Assembly (NCBI GenBank): GCA_037178975.1 | Contig: JASJZH010000006.1 | Location: forward strand, 5,580,001 to 5,644,000 | DNA from: Oscheius tipulae | Lineage: Eukaryota; Nematoda; Chromadorea; Rhabditida; Rhabditidae | Direction: 5' to 3' | DNA length: 64,000 nt | In this document: positions 1 through 11,775 of the stretch, in pieces | Position numbering within the stretch: the first letter of the stretch is position 1 | Layout: each line of letters opens with the position of its first letter | Made by a program: the position numbers and the translations under genes | Notes under the pieces: generated by a model | Database searches by the model: none | The model's input: the letters and a program-made list of their open reading frames with translations, nothing else | Told to the model about the DNA's origin: nothing

Positions 1-611
1 GGCAGGACGGCTTCCGGTCTTCCAGTTCTCGAAACGACCGAAGGGAGATTGATCAGCGTTCACGTAGACGGCGTTCTTTCCGAAGTAGGCAGCACCGGTC
101 CAGATCTCAGAGTGTTGTGCCACCTCTGCAAAAACATTACTAGTTTCTGGAAGACAAGAGAGGGCAAGGTCAGCTAGGCAATGGTGGTCTCTAGACGGTT
201 TCAACGAAAACCTTTTCGCAATTATCGCTAGTCCATCATCAATCTTTTAGGTCACTCTAAAGGTTTAGGCTATTATCTTTCGTGAAAAGGACTACTTAAC
301 GATAAAGCGCGAGGTCACCGGAAAACTTACCGTGCACGAACTGGTTCTCCTCTGCGCTTTCAATTGATACATGATGACCTCCCTGGAAGAGGCACTTGAA
401 CTCGGCTACTGTCCAAGGAAGAATATCTTTCACTAGTTTGTAGCAGCTGTGGGTTCCAGGAAAATATTTCCAGTCGGAGTCACCACAAGGGTTGGCGGAT
501 ACAGCTGAAAATGAACAGTTGTCCCGAGCAAGCCGTTAGCATAAGAAGAAAAATGAGTTGTTAAGACATACCGTATACGGCTGAAGCCAAAAGCAGAATT
601 GATGCCTGCAT
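1..611 (-). CDS. C-type lectin domain secreted protein, 5' part (runs off left edge)
   Basis: Three exons read on the minus strand: 572-611, 331-504 and 1-125 (continuing beyond the window). The first exon encodes a hydrophobic signal peptide starting MQASILLLASA. The mature part begins near NPCGDSDWKYFPGTHSCYK, the typical first strand of a C-type lectin-like fold, followed by WTVAEFKCLFQGGHHVSIES and NQFVHEVAQHSEIWTGAAY, matching the usual W-x-A-x-x-x-C, G-x-H-x-x-S and W-x-G-A stretches of nematode CLEC proteins. Splice phases agree across both introns. The Ca-binding loop and the last cysteines lie outside the window, so sugar binding cannot be judged. These proteins are secreted or surface lectins, often immune or intestinal, but that role is inferred from the family only. 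Confidence 0.85.
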
Positions 612-665
612 GTTTTCCTTAGACGTTGTGTAGTCCGGGATGTACGATGGAGCAGTAGGTACATC

Positions 666-673
666 CTTTTATA
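666..673 (-). promoter_or_regulatory. TATA box of the C-type lectin gene
   Basis: A TATAAAAG octamer on the minus strand lies about 55 bases upstream of the lectin start codon at 611, a normal core-promoter spacing for an untrans-spliced nematode gene. Seen directly; function is inferred. Confidence 0.55.
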
Positions 674-2945
674 CAGACTCCTTGCAGCGGAGGCGGGGTC
701 AGACCGTTTCCGGTGCTATCGGAACACAAGAAGAGAGACGATGGTGGGTAAGGAGAGCGTGGGCTGCACGTGGGAGTGTACGAGGGTGGGTTGTGGGACA
801 TCGGGTTCAATGTGACTCAAATGTCAAGGCTGAGAGTGGGAGGTTAGTAAGTGGTTGATGGCCAGAAAGACGAAGCCTCTTGAACAGTCAAGAGCCAGTT
901 CTGCAGACTACAGAAGAAGACCAAGGATTATGATGCGTGTTAAATGGGTCCGCTCATGTCCTTTTGTCCAATTTGAAATTGTGTGCAGAATCCGAGTTGT
1001 TCTGGATCTGTGTCTAAGTCTACAGGTTTCACATCAAAACGTGTTCAATATGGTTTCAATGTTGAATACCTTAATTGAAGATACGGTCTCTAGTGTTTTG
1101 AAAATACTTTGTCCTTTTCTGTCTGGAGCTCTTGGATGGACATTCCCTTCTACTTTCCAGACCCATTTGGTTTTTTGGTGTAAAATGACTGTCTGGAAGG
1201 TTAGACAGCCAGTTCTTCATTTTCCGACGGAAAAGACAACCCCAGAAAAACCATTAAAGTGTTCCAAAGGGTTCAGTAAATCTTCTCCCGGTTTGAGCTT
1301 TTTCTTCTGGACAACTGGTTCCAGTCTTTCGGCGACACCGGGACTAGTCCCTTTTTTGGCGGAAGAACCGAAAATTGAAGAGTCAATTAGTACTATGGCA
1401 ACATTTCCGACACCCTGGTGAGTAGGTGTAATTATTCAAACTTTTTCACTGATAGTGTGGCAATGATGAAGCGGGGATGGTCCGATTTCGTGACGGGTGG
1501 TTTTCGCGACCTTGCTCAGCTGCCAAAAGATTGTGAAAACAGTAACTGATCTCTGAAAAACGGTCCAAAAAAAGTTTCTGGACTTTGAAGCAACCAGCTG
1601 ATAGAACGTTTTCCCCGCAGCTGCAAAAGCGGCCGATTTTCACAAGTTATCACATTGAAGGTTCTTCAAGTGACAATCTACGGAAGATGCCGTCCATCAA
1701 GGCGAAACCAACGAACGCGTTTTCTGCTCTTGACTTCCGGACTACAAATGGTTTGTTTACTGCTTACAATTCACTCTGTCCTTGGTTTAAAAAAAAACTT
1801 TGGCCGAAAGCCATTTGGCCGTGGACCAACCAACGTAAAATTGATAGTCTTGGGAGTAAGCGAAGAGACCTTGACTTCTACGAACGTGGCCAATTTAATT
1901 TCAGGTCGCGACTGAAGTTATTGTAAAAAATGTGACGAGACAAGGGCATGTTTACGACCTTAAAGTTCATTTTTCATATTTCCTCTTTGTCCTTTTTTCG
2001 GGACGGTCCAATGACCTTTACTCTGTAATATAGGATTGGACTGTTAAACTGAAATTAACAACCGGGTGTGCCCGTCTACCCTATAGCATATAACTTCCGT
2101 CTTCAAAAATTCGAGAGAGGTCTTAGGTGTAAAACTTGCCTACAGGGGTGATAGATTATCACAACAAACAAGGAAGGTCTAGACACGTTTTGCGGGCTTA
2201 CTTCCTTGTAAGGAACCTTTCACTGGTTATTCAACAATACAAGGATCATCCCAAAAACCATATGACAATGCCAAATCATGCATTGTTAATCTTCCCGCCC
2301 ATACAAAAAGCCGTGGAAAGACAGCATCGGATTTTTCGGAAGCAAACGGCTATCATCTGGAAGGCATGTTTACATGCCAAATCTGAATGGTAGTTCAACG
2401 GTATTCAAAACCTCAGTAGCTCTGCATTGTCTATATCCAAAGGTATATACTCCAGATCTACGCTTCGGGGTATACGGTAAGTGACTTCCGGTCACTTTAA
2501 CCCATAAAATCTACGAAAACGGCACAGTGGTCATGTGTGTCTTCTTTACGACCCTCGGATAACGTATCGTTTGGCCATGCGCGACCGGAAAGGAACTTCC
2601 CTCCCCCATTTAACAGTCTACTTCCCCGATTTTACGATTCTTTTTATTCACAAGCAGTACTCGAGTATACAGTTTCTCATGTCCTTGGACTCGAGTGAAA
2701 ATTTGCTGTCATGAGAATGTTGGACCATGTTAGCAGACAGGCGGTTTTTGCGAGGTCAAGAGTGCTATCCGCGCAAAAAACTCGTCGGTCATTGTTTTAA
2801 GAGACATTAATCAGCAGATTTGCGCAACCTTTTCTGCCCACTTCCGCTGCTAACCAGAATCTCAATCCTTTTTCTTTCAAATGCGTCAATCAATGTCGGA
2901 CTTGTAATGAAGGATCTAGGAATTACGAAATTCGAAGCTTTCATT
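674..2945. other. Gene-free stretch
   Basis: No gene with recognisable domains or consistent splicing was found. A single-exon open frame of 188 codons runs from 855 to 1421 on the plus strand; its translation has no signal peptide, domain or compositional bias and I treat it as chance. A perfect 12-bp palindrome, GGGACTAGTCCC, sits near 1340. Confidence 0.4.
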
Positions 2946-4445
2946 TCAACGATTCCACTCCTGTTGGAGTAGATCTGATATGTGTTTTAACCTCTCGAGT
3001 ACGTCATCTGGCAAAGAATGAACGGATGAAAATCGCCGAAAAGCTGTATCCTCCCGTCTCTTGAACGAGATGCACTCATGAAGAGCAAGATCCGATATGT
3101 CGCAAATGTCCATCAGCGGCCGGAGGACATTATGAACGTCGTTCAGCTGAAACCCAAACAGGTTTCGTGCAAAACCGAACGCTCTTACCAAATCTTCGAA
3201 ATATATTGGATCTAGGGCAAAGTACTTCAGGTTTCTCTGATGACTAATGTTCGCTCCCATTATCAGAGCTAGTGCAAATTCGAAGGGGGTTGTCGGACCA
3301 ACATTTGTCACTGCTTCGAGTTCTGACTGCCTCCAACCGAAGAAGTAGTCACAAACACAAGGAGAGTAGGCGGAAAAGCGACAAACCTTAACATATTTCA
3401 GCTATTAGGTGGGAATCAAACTTACGGTGTCTAACACATTCATATTACTTGCACTGTCCTCTACGAGTCTTTCTACACAATCCATAGAATCTCTTGTGGT
3501 GATAAAAACATGTTGGATTGATGGATATGAATGGTGAATGTATGGAATTATCTTCGAACAACACGATCTGAAACATTAAAGTTTTATTTTAAAAACCACC
3601 TCACTTTGCTTTGAAGACTACAGTCTGTCCCCGTTCAAAGTTCAAAAACGCTAGTCGGAGCGCTGCCCTTGTTATTGCCCTCATCTTTTCAATTGGAATG
3701 CTGTAGGATAAGATTGAAAGTGTTGTGAGAACTGGCGGCTCTCCAAGCACCTGAAGGAGTATTTGAACACAATTTGAATACAAACTACCTCTATTGTTTT
3801 AAGAGACGCGTCAGCTGTTTGCAGTAGCTGAGCAGCTAGAATGCCTCCACAAGCTGGTAAAGAATGTAGAAACACTATTTTGGCTGAAAGATCTTTTGTA
3901 TTTGATATTTAGAGCAAATTCACATTTCAAAGGAGCCAGATGTGCAGCTTTTGTGATAAACTCATCAACTGCTATCCTGGCAACTTTCTCTCCTTTGGAA
4001 TGCAACCAACGAGTTTGATTGGGGGCATCAAGAACATGTCCAGTTTCCCCTTCAGCACCTTGTACTAAATACACGTATCGGTCTGATATGAAGTAAATAT
4101 GCCATCTGGAACCAAAATTTGAACTAACTCGTTTTTTCACCATACCGATAATCACAAATTTCTTCAAAGGTAGCAAAACCTTCGTTGAATAGCATAAAAT
4201 CGCTATCACGGGGAATGTCATTCGTGTCCAGTCGAAATCTGAAAAGCCGTTTGTCAAAATTGTACATCGGTGTCGCACCTGGTGAGAATCGTGAAAATTT
4301 CAACAGGCTGTTGTTCGTTCAGAATCAGCCGTCTCGTCAGAGCCAAAACATCTGATTCCAGCTGGACAACAGCTCGAACTAGTCGATATACAACGTATAA
4401 CAGAACATATAAAAACATTTTAACTACTGGATCAAACCGTTGCAT
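2946..4445 (-). CDS. Sulfotransferase-like type II membrane protein
   Basis: Seven exons: 4279-4445, 4146-4238, 3924-4105, 3789-3883, 3605-3750, 3426-3567, 2946-3386; all phases close into 421 residues. The start follows a CTTTCAG site at 4447-4453. Residues about 11-29 form a hydrophobic segment rich in Leu/Val/Tyr, fitting a signal anchor. Residues 149-164 (KIVFLHSLPACGGILA) resemble the 5'-phosphosulfate loop of P-loop sulfotransferases and are followed at about 180 by VLGEP, the usual downstream EP motif. Residues 246-258 (QHVFITTRDSMDC) resemble the 3'-phosphate strand with its Arg-Asp pair (R253, D254). A late DPIYFEDLV resembles the family's YEDL segment. Together this suggests a Golgi-type PAPS-dependent sulfotransferase relative. 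The P-loop lacks the usual Ser/Thr-rich tip, so activity is uncertain and the assignment rests on motif resemblance alone. Confidence 0.5.
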
Positions 4446-4446
4446 T

Positions 4447-4453
4447 CTGAAAG
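4447..4453 (-). promoter_or_regulatory. Probable trans-splice acceptor for the sulfotransferase-like gene
   Basis: CTTTCAG on the minus strand ends one base before the start codon at 4445. It decides the start: an out-of-frame ATG lies further upstream at 4509. Alternatively it is the acceptor of a short 5' intron. Confidence 0.45.
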
Positions 4454-5429
4454 CTTCAAGTTTTGAGAGGGTGTAGGGCCAAAAGAGAAATTGGTCATAC
4501 TTCAAACATTACGTGCTATAAATGCCAATTAGGATAGGAGAAGGAAGCGAAATGTCCCAAGGGAAAAAGGAAGCTAAGTAGAGTGCCCTTGACGCAGCTT
4601 GAGTGTTGATTTGCCTCTTGGAACACATTGTCTTTAGCGTTTTCATACACGCTAACATTTTGCATAAGCTGAGAATATGGACGTCTGCAATAAAAATGCG
4701 AAAAAACAAAGTAAACAAAAACAAATAGAGAATGTGAAGACGCTTTCTCTCTTATTTGAACCTATTATGTCAATTAAGGTGTAGAGGTGTTGCGAATTGA
4801 GCGAAAGAGGAGCGCTTCGAGGCAAAGGATAAGTTCAAGAAGAAGCAGAGAAAATTCCTACCCTGATCCAAGTGGTGCTCACCAGAACAAACAAAGGGCA
4901 TTGATCGCAGCAGTGCAGATTTCTAGCAGCCGGATAAACATTCATGACCGCTTGAAACTTTAGAAACTTCCCCATAGCTTCTATTATCCGCCCTCTTCTG
5001 TGTGCACTTCTCTTTAGAGGGATAGAAGATATGACCGAATTGAAAAGATCTATTGTAGAATGTTTTGGCTTGTTTTGAACACGAAGCGGGATTACTAGAA
5101 CGTTTTCGAAATATGAAACCGGCCGTTACATTTTACGACAAAGGCGTAGTTTACAACTAAGCCCAGATGTCACAAAAGCAGGCGACATGTTTAAGGGGAG
5201 GAAAAATATGCAAAGGGGGGGGGGGGGCCTAAAGAAAAAGCGCGCCGTGAAGCACACTGGATATGTGATTAGAGCATGCGCAGAGAGTGAGGTTTGAAAC
5301 GATAAATCAAATTTGCCACCTTTGGGGGGGCAGAGCCATGTGGGCTGCATGCTTCATGTTTCTCAAGGAGAGTGAGAGACAGAGCAGCAGACGATAGGAC
5401 GAAGAACAAAATGAAGCAAAATCATTTTA
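4454..5429. other. Intergenic stretch, no firm gene
   Basis: A possible short exon on the minus strand (4524-4680 region, ending in a stop near 4524) and a possible starting exon near 4973 read well for 20-50 residues, but I could not join them into one gene. The stretch also holds the poly-G tract described separately. Confidence 0.3.
5215..5227 (+). repeat. 13-base uninterrupted poly-G tract
   Basis: Thirteen consecutive G residues, flanked by purine-rich DNA. Such tracts are prone to deletion and to G-quadruplex formation in nematodes; no gene is interrupted. Confidence 0.9.
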
Positions 5430-6832
5430 CTAGTCAGTAGTATAATTCAGCATTTGTTGTGGTAAATGCTGATCGCATTGAAAACGCAAACTGTAGGGTT
5501 GAAAACACTGCCAGGAAACCGTAAACAGCTATCTTAAGAGCCGTTTCTATAAGAACTGTCTATATTTTACCTGAATGACCGCTACTTCTCGTTCGGTTTC
5601 CTCTGGAAGCCAGTCAATATAGGGTTGGGAAAACTGGATGACTCGGTAGCAGTGAGCCTCTGAGCTGGGAAACCAACTGCAATGCCGTGTAATCGTTTCC
5701 GGCATCTGACCTCTGAAAAAGTTGGCTAGTCTTTATCTTTCTTTGATTGTACCTGTGCATCCAACAAAATGCTCCAAAGAGGGTCGATGCAAAAAGTAGT
5801 AAGCATCCTCCTGCACCTATCACATTTAAAGATCTTGACAAGGAGCCGTGACATCTAGAGCGCCATGAAATACCTCCTGAAAGAGACTTTGAACTAAGCC
5901 TTAATGTTTGCGCCAACCTTGAACCAAACCGTATATTCCAACAGCCAGAGGCAATCCAGTGAAGAAAAATGTACAACAGTACCTAATGTGGAACATACCA
6001 GTAAGCGTGATAAGGATTCCCGTCACTATCAAGTAGTGGTAGCAATAGAGACGCATTCTGTACAAGAGGACAATGCAAGTTTTGAAATACACTGACTTTG
6101 TCTCTACTGCACTGAAAAATGAAAGAGCGGTAGTGCACAGTAAATGTAGCGAGGCAAAGATGGTCAGACAGCATGAGACAAAGAACCGAATTGAATCTCT
6201 GTCCTAAATAAGAGCTGTTATTATAATTAATGATCATGTTGATATGTTTTTCAGGGGATATAAACGCTGAAAAAAGCACCCAAATTCAAATAAACGAACC
6301 TGAGGCTCCCATCCAAGTTTTGTAAGAACTGAATATTGAATCGGTCCAATGAGATCCATACATCCTCCGACCAGAGAAACAGTTCTGTACTTCAATCCAT
6401 AGCAGATGCCATCACTTTTCTTCTCACTATTATCTGAAGCTCAGATGATTTCTGACCAAATAGATGTTCCACTTTCGAACCACCCTAAGCAGTAGGTTTC
6501 TACACCAGAAGAGACAAGGAACCAAAAACATATCACAGAGTTGAAGACCTGAAGATAGAAGTCACATCTAAAAGCTGGTCCTTTATTACTGCGAAAGATA
6601 AACTACCTGTTCGGATAACGTAAGAAAATGGCATGGAAGGCAGCTAATAGTCCGAGAATACCATTGATTACAGGCAGCAGAAAATAGTAGAAGGGGAGAC
6701 AAAATACTAGATGAACAAGTCCCAATGTGAATTCAAACTGAAACATTACTTTAGAGCAAAAACAAGTTGTCTTACAAAAGCTACGATTGCTAACAGTGGG
6801 TAAAGACTGTATTGTGGGCCAGACGAAGTCAT
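5430..6832 (-). CDS. Unknown multipass membrane protein
   Basis: Eight exons: 6776-6832, 6607-6737, 6506-6567, 6300-6433, 5918-6203, 5753-5876, 5571-5712, 5430-5507; phases close into 337 residues. The start is MTSSGPQYSLYPLLAIVAF; hydrophobic segments follow in the first exons (two adjacent helices), around FYLQVFNSVICFWFLVSS, RFFVSCCLTIFASLHLLC, YLIVTGILITLTG, FFFTGLPLAVGIYGLV and CLLLFASTLFGAFCW, giving about six to seven membrane spans and a hydrophilic C-terminal tail of about 75 residues. I see no family motif, and the pattern does not look like the common nematode chemoreceptor families. Introns are 39-70 nt apart from the roughly 95-nt one before 6203. Function unknown; structure of the gene is well supported. 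Confidence 0.7.
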
Positions 6833-8549
6833 CTACCATCGAAATTTCTCCCTGAAAATGTGTTTCGCAATAAAAAAAAAGCCATATTTCATTGGGTGAA
6901 AAGAGCTGCAAACGGACTTAAAACGAAACGGATGAGAATCGGCACCGTTGGTGGAAGCGTCTCGACTGAACAACTAACGAGCCGACGCGGAAACAACGCA
7001 ACATCTCAGACGTTCTTTAGAACGTCCGACGCTCTTTGGAAACTCAACGAAAAGTTGCAAACTACATGACACCAAGTCCTTGGGACCAGCCTGGTGTGGT
7101 TGGGGATTGTGGCATAAATTGCATTTGGAGAGGGCCGTTACTGACTATTCACGGAAAACTCCAAATGGGTCTCAATTAGCAGATGTGTTAAAACGCGGTG
7201 AAACATGTTGTTCCTCTTCAATACGTTCTTCTTCACTGTGGAGATTTAGAAGATACCAAGTGCGACATATGTGCATCTTTGTGGCAGTTCGTTTTGCCAC
7301 ATACCAATCATCTGCCTAATTGGGCGACTGTCAATTGTTCTCGTCATTCACTTGGCCTGTTGACTTGTACCCTTAGGAAATGCTTAGTTACTGATGGTCC
7401 TAATTGGGCGGATCGCGGTTTCACACTGGATACGTTCTGATTTGATATAATTGATAAAATAAAACTTTACAAGGGCCTTCATGACATTGCATGAGTTACC
7501 TTTGAAATATGTTCAAGCTTGTAGACTTAATACAACTTTATCAAAAAAAAGTGAACTGACAGAAACCTATTCTCCACGGCTCAAGTGTTGAAAGGTACCA
7601 GCTGGTTATTCTTTTGGTGTCATGTGTGATTATTATGCGCCGCAAGCACCCTTACAACGTAACGCATACCAATAAGAGGATAAGACGAAGAGCATCCGCC
7701 CGGTATCCCGCTGTGTCGGCTATCTACTTGACTTGTAACACTGTTATTTTGAACAAATGGTGATAGACTGAAACAATGTTTACAAAATCAGCTGTTGGGA
7801 AAAAACAATGTAAAACTTACAGTTCGTAAAGGCTTCTAAAAAAAAGTTAGGACAAATTCTGCTGTAGGTTCACATTAATTACTTTCGATAGCGGGCAACA
7901 ACGACTCCTCAAGATCTCTAGCAATAGATTTTTAATTTGTGCTCAGAAAACTCAATCCAAAACAACGTAAGTGATTGCTCAAATTAAACTAGTATCAAAA
8001 CTATTTCTTTTGTTATTTTGTTCAACACGAGGTTCTTTTCAACTAATCAAGTGCAATACAAGCACCGTGGTTTTGTTGTTTCTAGCGTTAGGGAAGCTTT
8101 TTCTTAGGGCCGCAGCTAGGGAGCGTTAAGTTTTACTCAATACGGTGAGAAAAGTGATATAATCTAAACGAGTTTGAAATCTGAAGAAATCTGGCGCGAA
8201 AATGGAAAGAAAGCTGCCAGGTAGCTAGCGTCCAGTGGCAAAGTGAGTGAGTTATCTAGCTTCCACAGCCTAATGTGATCTTCTCGCCTCGCATTATCAT
8301 AACCCCATTGACAGAGTGTTGCTTAGAGGTCTCGGTTCGCATCGACAAGCTCGCAAATAGCTTTATCGAGCGGTCTAATTCAATCAAGCTCTCCGTGGAC
8401 CAATCATCTGCTTCCTTTTAGAACGAAGAAGGCGGAGCTCCGCCTTAAGAAGGAGGGACCGAGCGCGAAGCGGAGACGCAGATTACCGTACTTGAAGCCC
8501 ACACCGGGAGTCCCTCCTGCTCCAGTGGCATTAGCCTTCTGTGTCTAAC
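6833..8549. other. Intergenic stretch upstream of the homeobox gene
   Basis: No coding signal that I can support. It separates two divergent genes, so regulatory DNA for the homeobox gene is expected here; I recognise no specific element. Confidence 0.4.
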
Positions 8550-11183
8550 ATGAGCGACGCTCTTGACAACACTTCCTCTGGAGCTCAGGTATGTTTTGTA
8601 AAAACATATGGGCTGGGACGGACCGTAGCTGGAGAAGAGCAACGACGTTGAACGGCAACCAAATGCGATTTGGGCAGCGCCACCACTCGCCCAATAATTA
8701 ACTTTTCTCCCAATATTTCTTCTCTCATAAACTCATTAGGCCAAATTTGATTGTGTAGGTTTTTGAGAGGAGTCTTCTGCAGACACGAGTGTTATACACA
8801 AGTCTCTCCTTTTCTCTATACTCACATTTTCAGGACAAAGCCAAAGACATTGGCGCCGCTCTGCATGATTTCACAGCTTATGCCGCTTACGGTGCTCCGC
8901 TCGATACTGTCGGAGCCTCACTTCGTCCTCTAGGAGACTCAGCTTCGGCAGGTATGTTGCGCCTTTCCTTATGTTCTTAAAGGCTATCCTGATTGGGTTA
9001 CGGGTAAACTCTTTTACCTAAGTGATTTAAAGGTGCCGCTAGTAATGTGCTTATTCGGTCCTGATTCGATATATTATGTAAATAGTATTCATGCGTGAGA
9101 CCTAGAGGATTGTTATCTTAATAACTATCTTAACGTGTTGCAATGCAATTAGAGTAACTAAAACTATCTGTGGCGTAGTATAAAGGATTTTATGTCCTGT
9201 AATAGACAAACTGTTTTACGGATTTCGGTTTTGTTTTCTTGCTACTTCCTAGCTAAAGCTACAGTATACTATACCTTCGTAAGCGCCTAATTCGTGCGAG
9301 TCAACAGCAATATTCTACCAATTAGCTATTGCCAGGTGAGGAAAATTGCCCGCCTGATTTCTCACGCAATACTCTCGATACTGTAGCTTGAGCCTGACTC
9401 GACACGCTCTGTTTCGACAGCGGTTTACCGCAGCTGTAAGAACAATTAGCACGAGTCATGGTCTAATCCTGATTATCCTCTCCACAGTGGCGTTCAGGAC
9501 CCTCTCAAACCTCTTTAGAACGCATCTGTCACCAGATCCACAAGTTATGCAAAAATATCGTTGCTTTCCATTTTGAAGCAAACTAAATTTTTCAGAAGGT
9601 GCCTTCAAGAAAATCAAGACGGAGTCGATCGGAGCAAGCGTCTTTTCCACAAATCTTTCCGGCGTTCCTTCTACTCCAGCTAGGTAAGAGTGCTAGATTT
9701 CTGAGTCATGTTAATATTCAGGAGACGACACAGAACCACCTTCACCCAGGAACAACTCGCTGAACTGGACAATGCCTTCCAGAAGAGCCACTACCCTGAC
9801 ATCTACGTGAGAGAGGAACTGGCCAGGATAACCAAGCTCAACGAAGCTCGAATTCAAGTGAGTCAAATCGAAATAACTTCTGCGCATTACCAGTGTTCAA
9901 ATTTTCGAAGGGGCCCAAATCATGTGTTGAATTGCCTTGTGAGTGCAGCTGAACACCACCCGCGGAGTAATCCTCTTTACTGACACCTGCCTGTCTGTCT
10001 TCCAGTCGACCGGACAAAGTCTCCAAGTAGTCGACAATTAGTATCATACGCAAATTAGTGCTCTCGGAGTTGCTTGGACACGCCATGTGCTCTAATATCT
10101 ATTTACTGACTCTAATTGGCAGTGGCACTGTGCGCGAAGCACAGCGGGTAGCACATCTGGCTACTGTTCGTGACAGATTCCCCCTTCTTAGAAAAGGCTG
10201 CCAGTTGTTCAGGGGCTGGTAATTTACTGGCTGGGATACGGTAGTTGCCGAGAAAAGTCCGGGAAAAAACTCCTTTCCCACGGTGAAGTTCTTTCCCACG
10301 CTCCAATCGAATCTGTATAATTTATGCAATAAAGAAAATTCCATTTAATATATTGGGTTTGGCCGGGCTTTGTATGACCACCTAATCGGGTTCGGAGAGG
10401 ATTCGATTAGATTTATTTGTACATGCTCAGAAAGGCGTTTTTCCTCTACTTCACACGGTTGTTGCTGTTAAATTCTTAAGCAAATATGATAGCATTTCCT
10501 ACCTATCTGGGTGATTATCTGTTTAATGCGCAGCTGATATCTCTTTAATTTTACTAACAAAGGTAGCAGGGTGGCTCTTTTGAACACTTTGTAGCTGCTC
10601 AACCCGCAACTTATCCAGTGTCACATGTATATTCTGTTTTGTCCCGTGGGATAAGAGTGAAATGCAAAAGTTTTCTATAGTGAGCTCGTTAGGACACTCT
10701 ACATCCTACAGTATACTAGACATGCGGCGGGACCCTAATCAACCCTCCTCCTCTCATACGGCGCCTCGATTGAATTATCTTCTTCCCGGCCCCACGGCAC
10801 CTCATCTGCGTCATGTTGAAAACAACGTGGTGGCGTTATGCTCGGGGACAGCAGTTGAATTTAGCATAACAAAAATGAAAACTTATGTAATCATAGGTTT
10901 GGTTCCAAAACCGTCGGGCAAAACATCGAAAACAGGAGAAGCAGCTGACCAAGGCGCTTAATCCCCACCCTGGACTGTTCACCTCGACAACAGGAGGAGG
11001 AATCATGAGACAAGGAATGTACTCCACGCCGTTGGCAAATCGAGATTCGTTTTGGTAGGAAAAGGCGAAACAATTATAAATTGAATGTTCAGGTATCCCA
11101 CAGCCTATCAAAGACAAATGCCGTACCCGACCGCCACTCCTCCTTACTCGACCAATTCTTTCACCACACCCATCACAAAGTAG
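8550..11183 (+). CDS. unc-42: Paired-like homeodomain transcription factor, UNC-42 type
   Basis: Six exons: 8550-8588, 8834-8951, 9596-9683, 9722-9857, 10897-11054, 11093-11183; phases close into 209 residues. The homeodomain spans residues 82-141: it opens with [16 protein letters not shown], contains [13 protein letters not shown] and ends with [13 protein letters not shown]129, F130, N132 and R134 are the recognition-helix core, and residue 50 of the domain is Gln (Q131), as in paired-like Q50 proteins; there is no paired domain. The homeobox is split between domain residues 46 and 47 by a 1,039-base intron, the position typical of paired-like genes. The LNEARIQ helix-3 entry, the basic HRKQEKQL tail and the Tyr/Pro-rich C-terminus ([13 protein letters not shown]) match what I recall of nematode UNC-42, a neuronal identity factor. 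Additional 5' exons cannot be excluded. Confidence 0.8.
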
Positions 11184-11559
11184 GCTTGTTCTTGCACAAA
11201 ACAAACATTGTTCAGCTTCTCCTCAACGATCCCATTCTCCTCGGAAGATGACTTTTACCAAAAGTCCCTGGCTCTTCAAATGTCTTGTCGGCCTGCTGCC
11301 AACATTGCAAACTTGAACTACAACCAGCCGAGCTGATTTCTTCCTATCGATCCTTTTTGGTTGTGTCATATTCTAACTTTCTGAGTTCTAGTCACGTGCC
11401 GGTACCAGGATGTGCATGAATTTATTTCTCTGAACGAATGTATTTATTTGAACTTGTCGGCAGTGCTGACGAACCGATTTGTGTTCCCCCAAATCACTGT
11501 TTTTATGTCTTCATGTCTACTTGTTCTCGCGACCATTCTCAATTTTGACTGTGTGCCCT
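11184..11559 (+). other. Probable 3' UTR of the homeobox gene
   Basis: Non-coding stretch between the homeobox stop and the AATAAA at 11560. No other feature seen. Confidence 0.4.
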
Positions 11560-11565
11560 AATAAA
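11560..11565 (+). terminator. Polyadenylation signal of the homeobox gene
   Basis: AATAAA about 380 bases after the stop at 11183. Confidence 0.5.
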
Positions 11566-11775
11566 ATCGATTAGTAATTCATTTTGTGGCACATCTTACT
11601 GTGAAATGACTTCGATTTCGAAAAATGTGAAGCTCTCATGATAGTATAACTTTCACATGAGCAAGGCGAGTTTTATAATTTTCCAGGTTGGAAACCCCCG
11701 ATAAAAACAATGTAACTCTTTATTGAGAAGTGTGAGATCAGGACTCTTTGATAGCATTTGCCAACATTAGAATTT

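Noticed and set aside
855-1421. 188-codon open frame on the plus strand
   Set aside because: No start context, signal peptide, domain or splicing; composition looks like translated non-coding DNA.
3789-3883. Resemblance of KIVFLHSLPACGG to the Sec23/Sec24 trunk
   Set aside because: No zinc finger, gelsolin or helical parts of Sec23/24 are present, while EP and R-D motifs fit a sulfotransferase better.
4146-4238. FNEGFATFEE resembling the M1 aminopeptidase LNEGFA motif
   Set aside because: No HEXXH zinc motif precedes it and the rest of the gene reads as a sulfotransferase-like protein; likely coincidence.
10836-11204. 122-codon minus-strand frame
   Set aside because: It is the antisense shadow of the last homeobox exons, which have strong domain and splice support.
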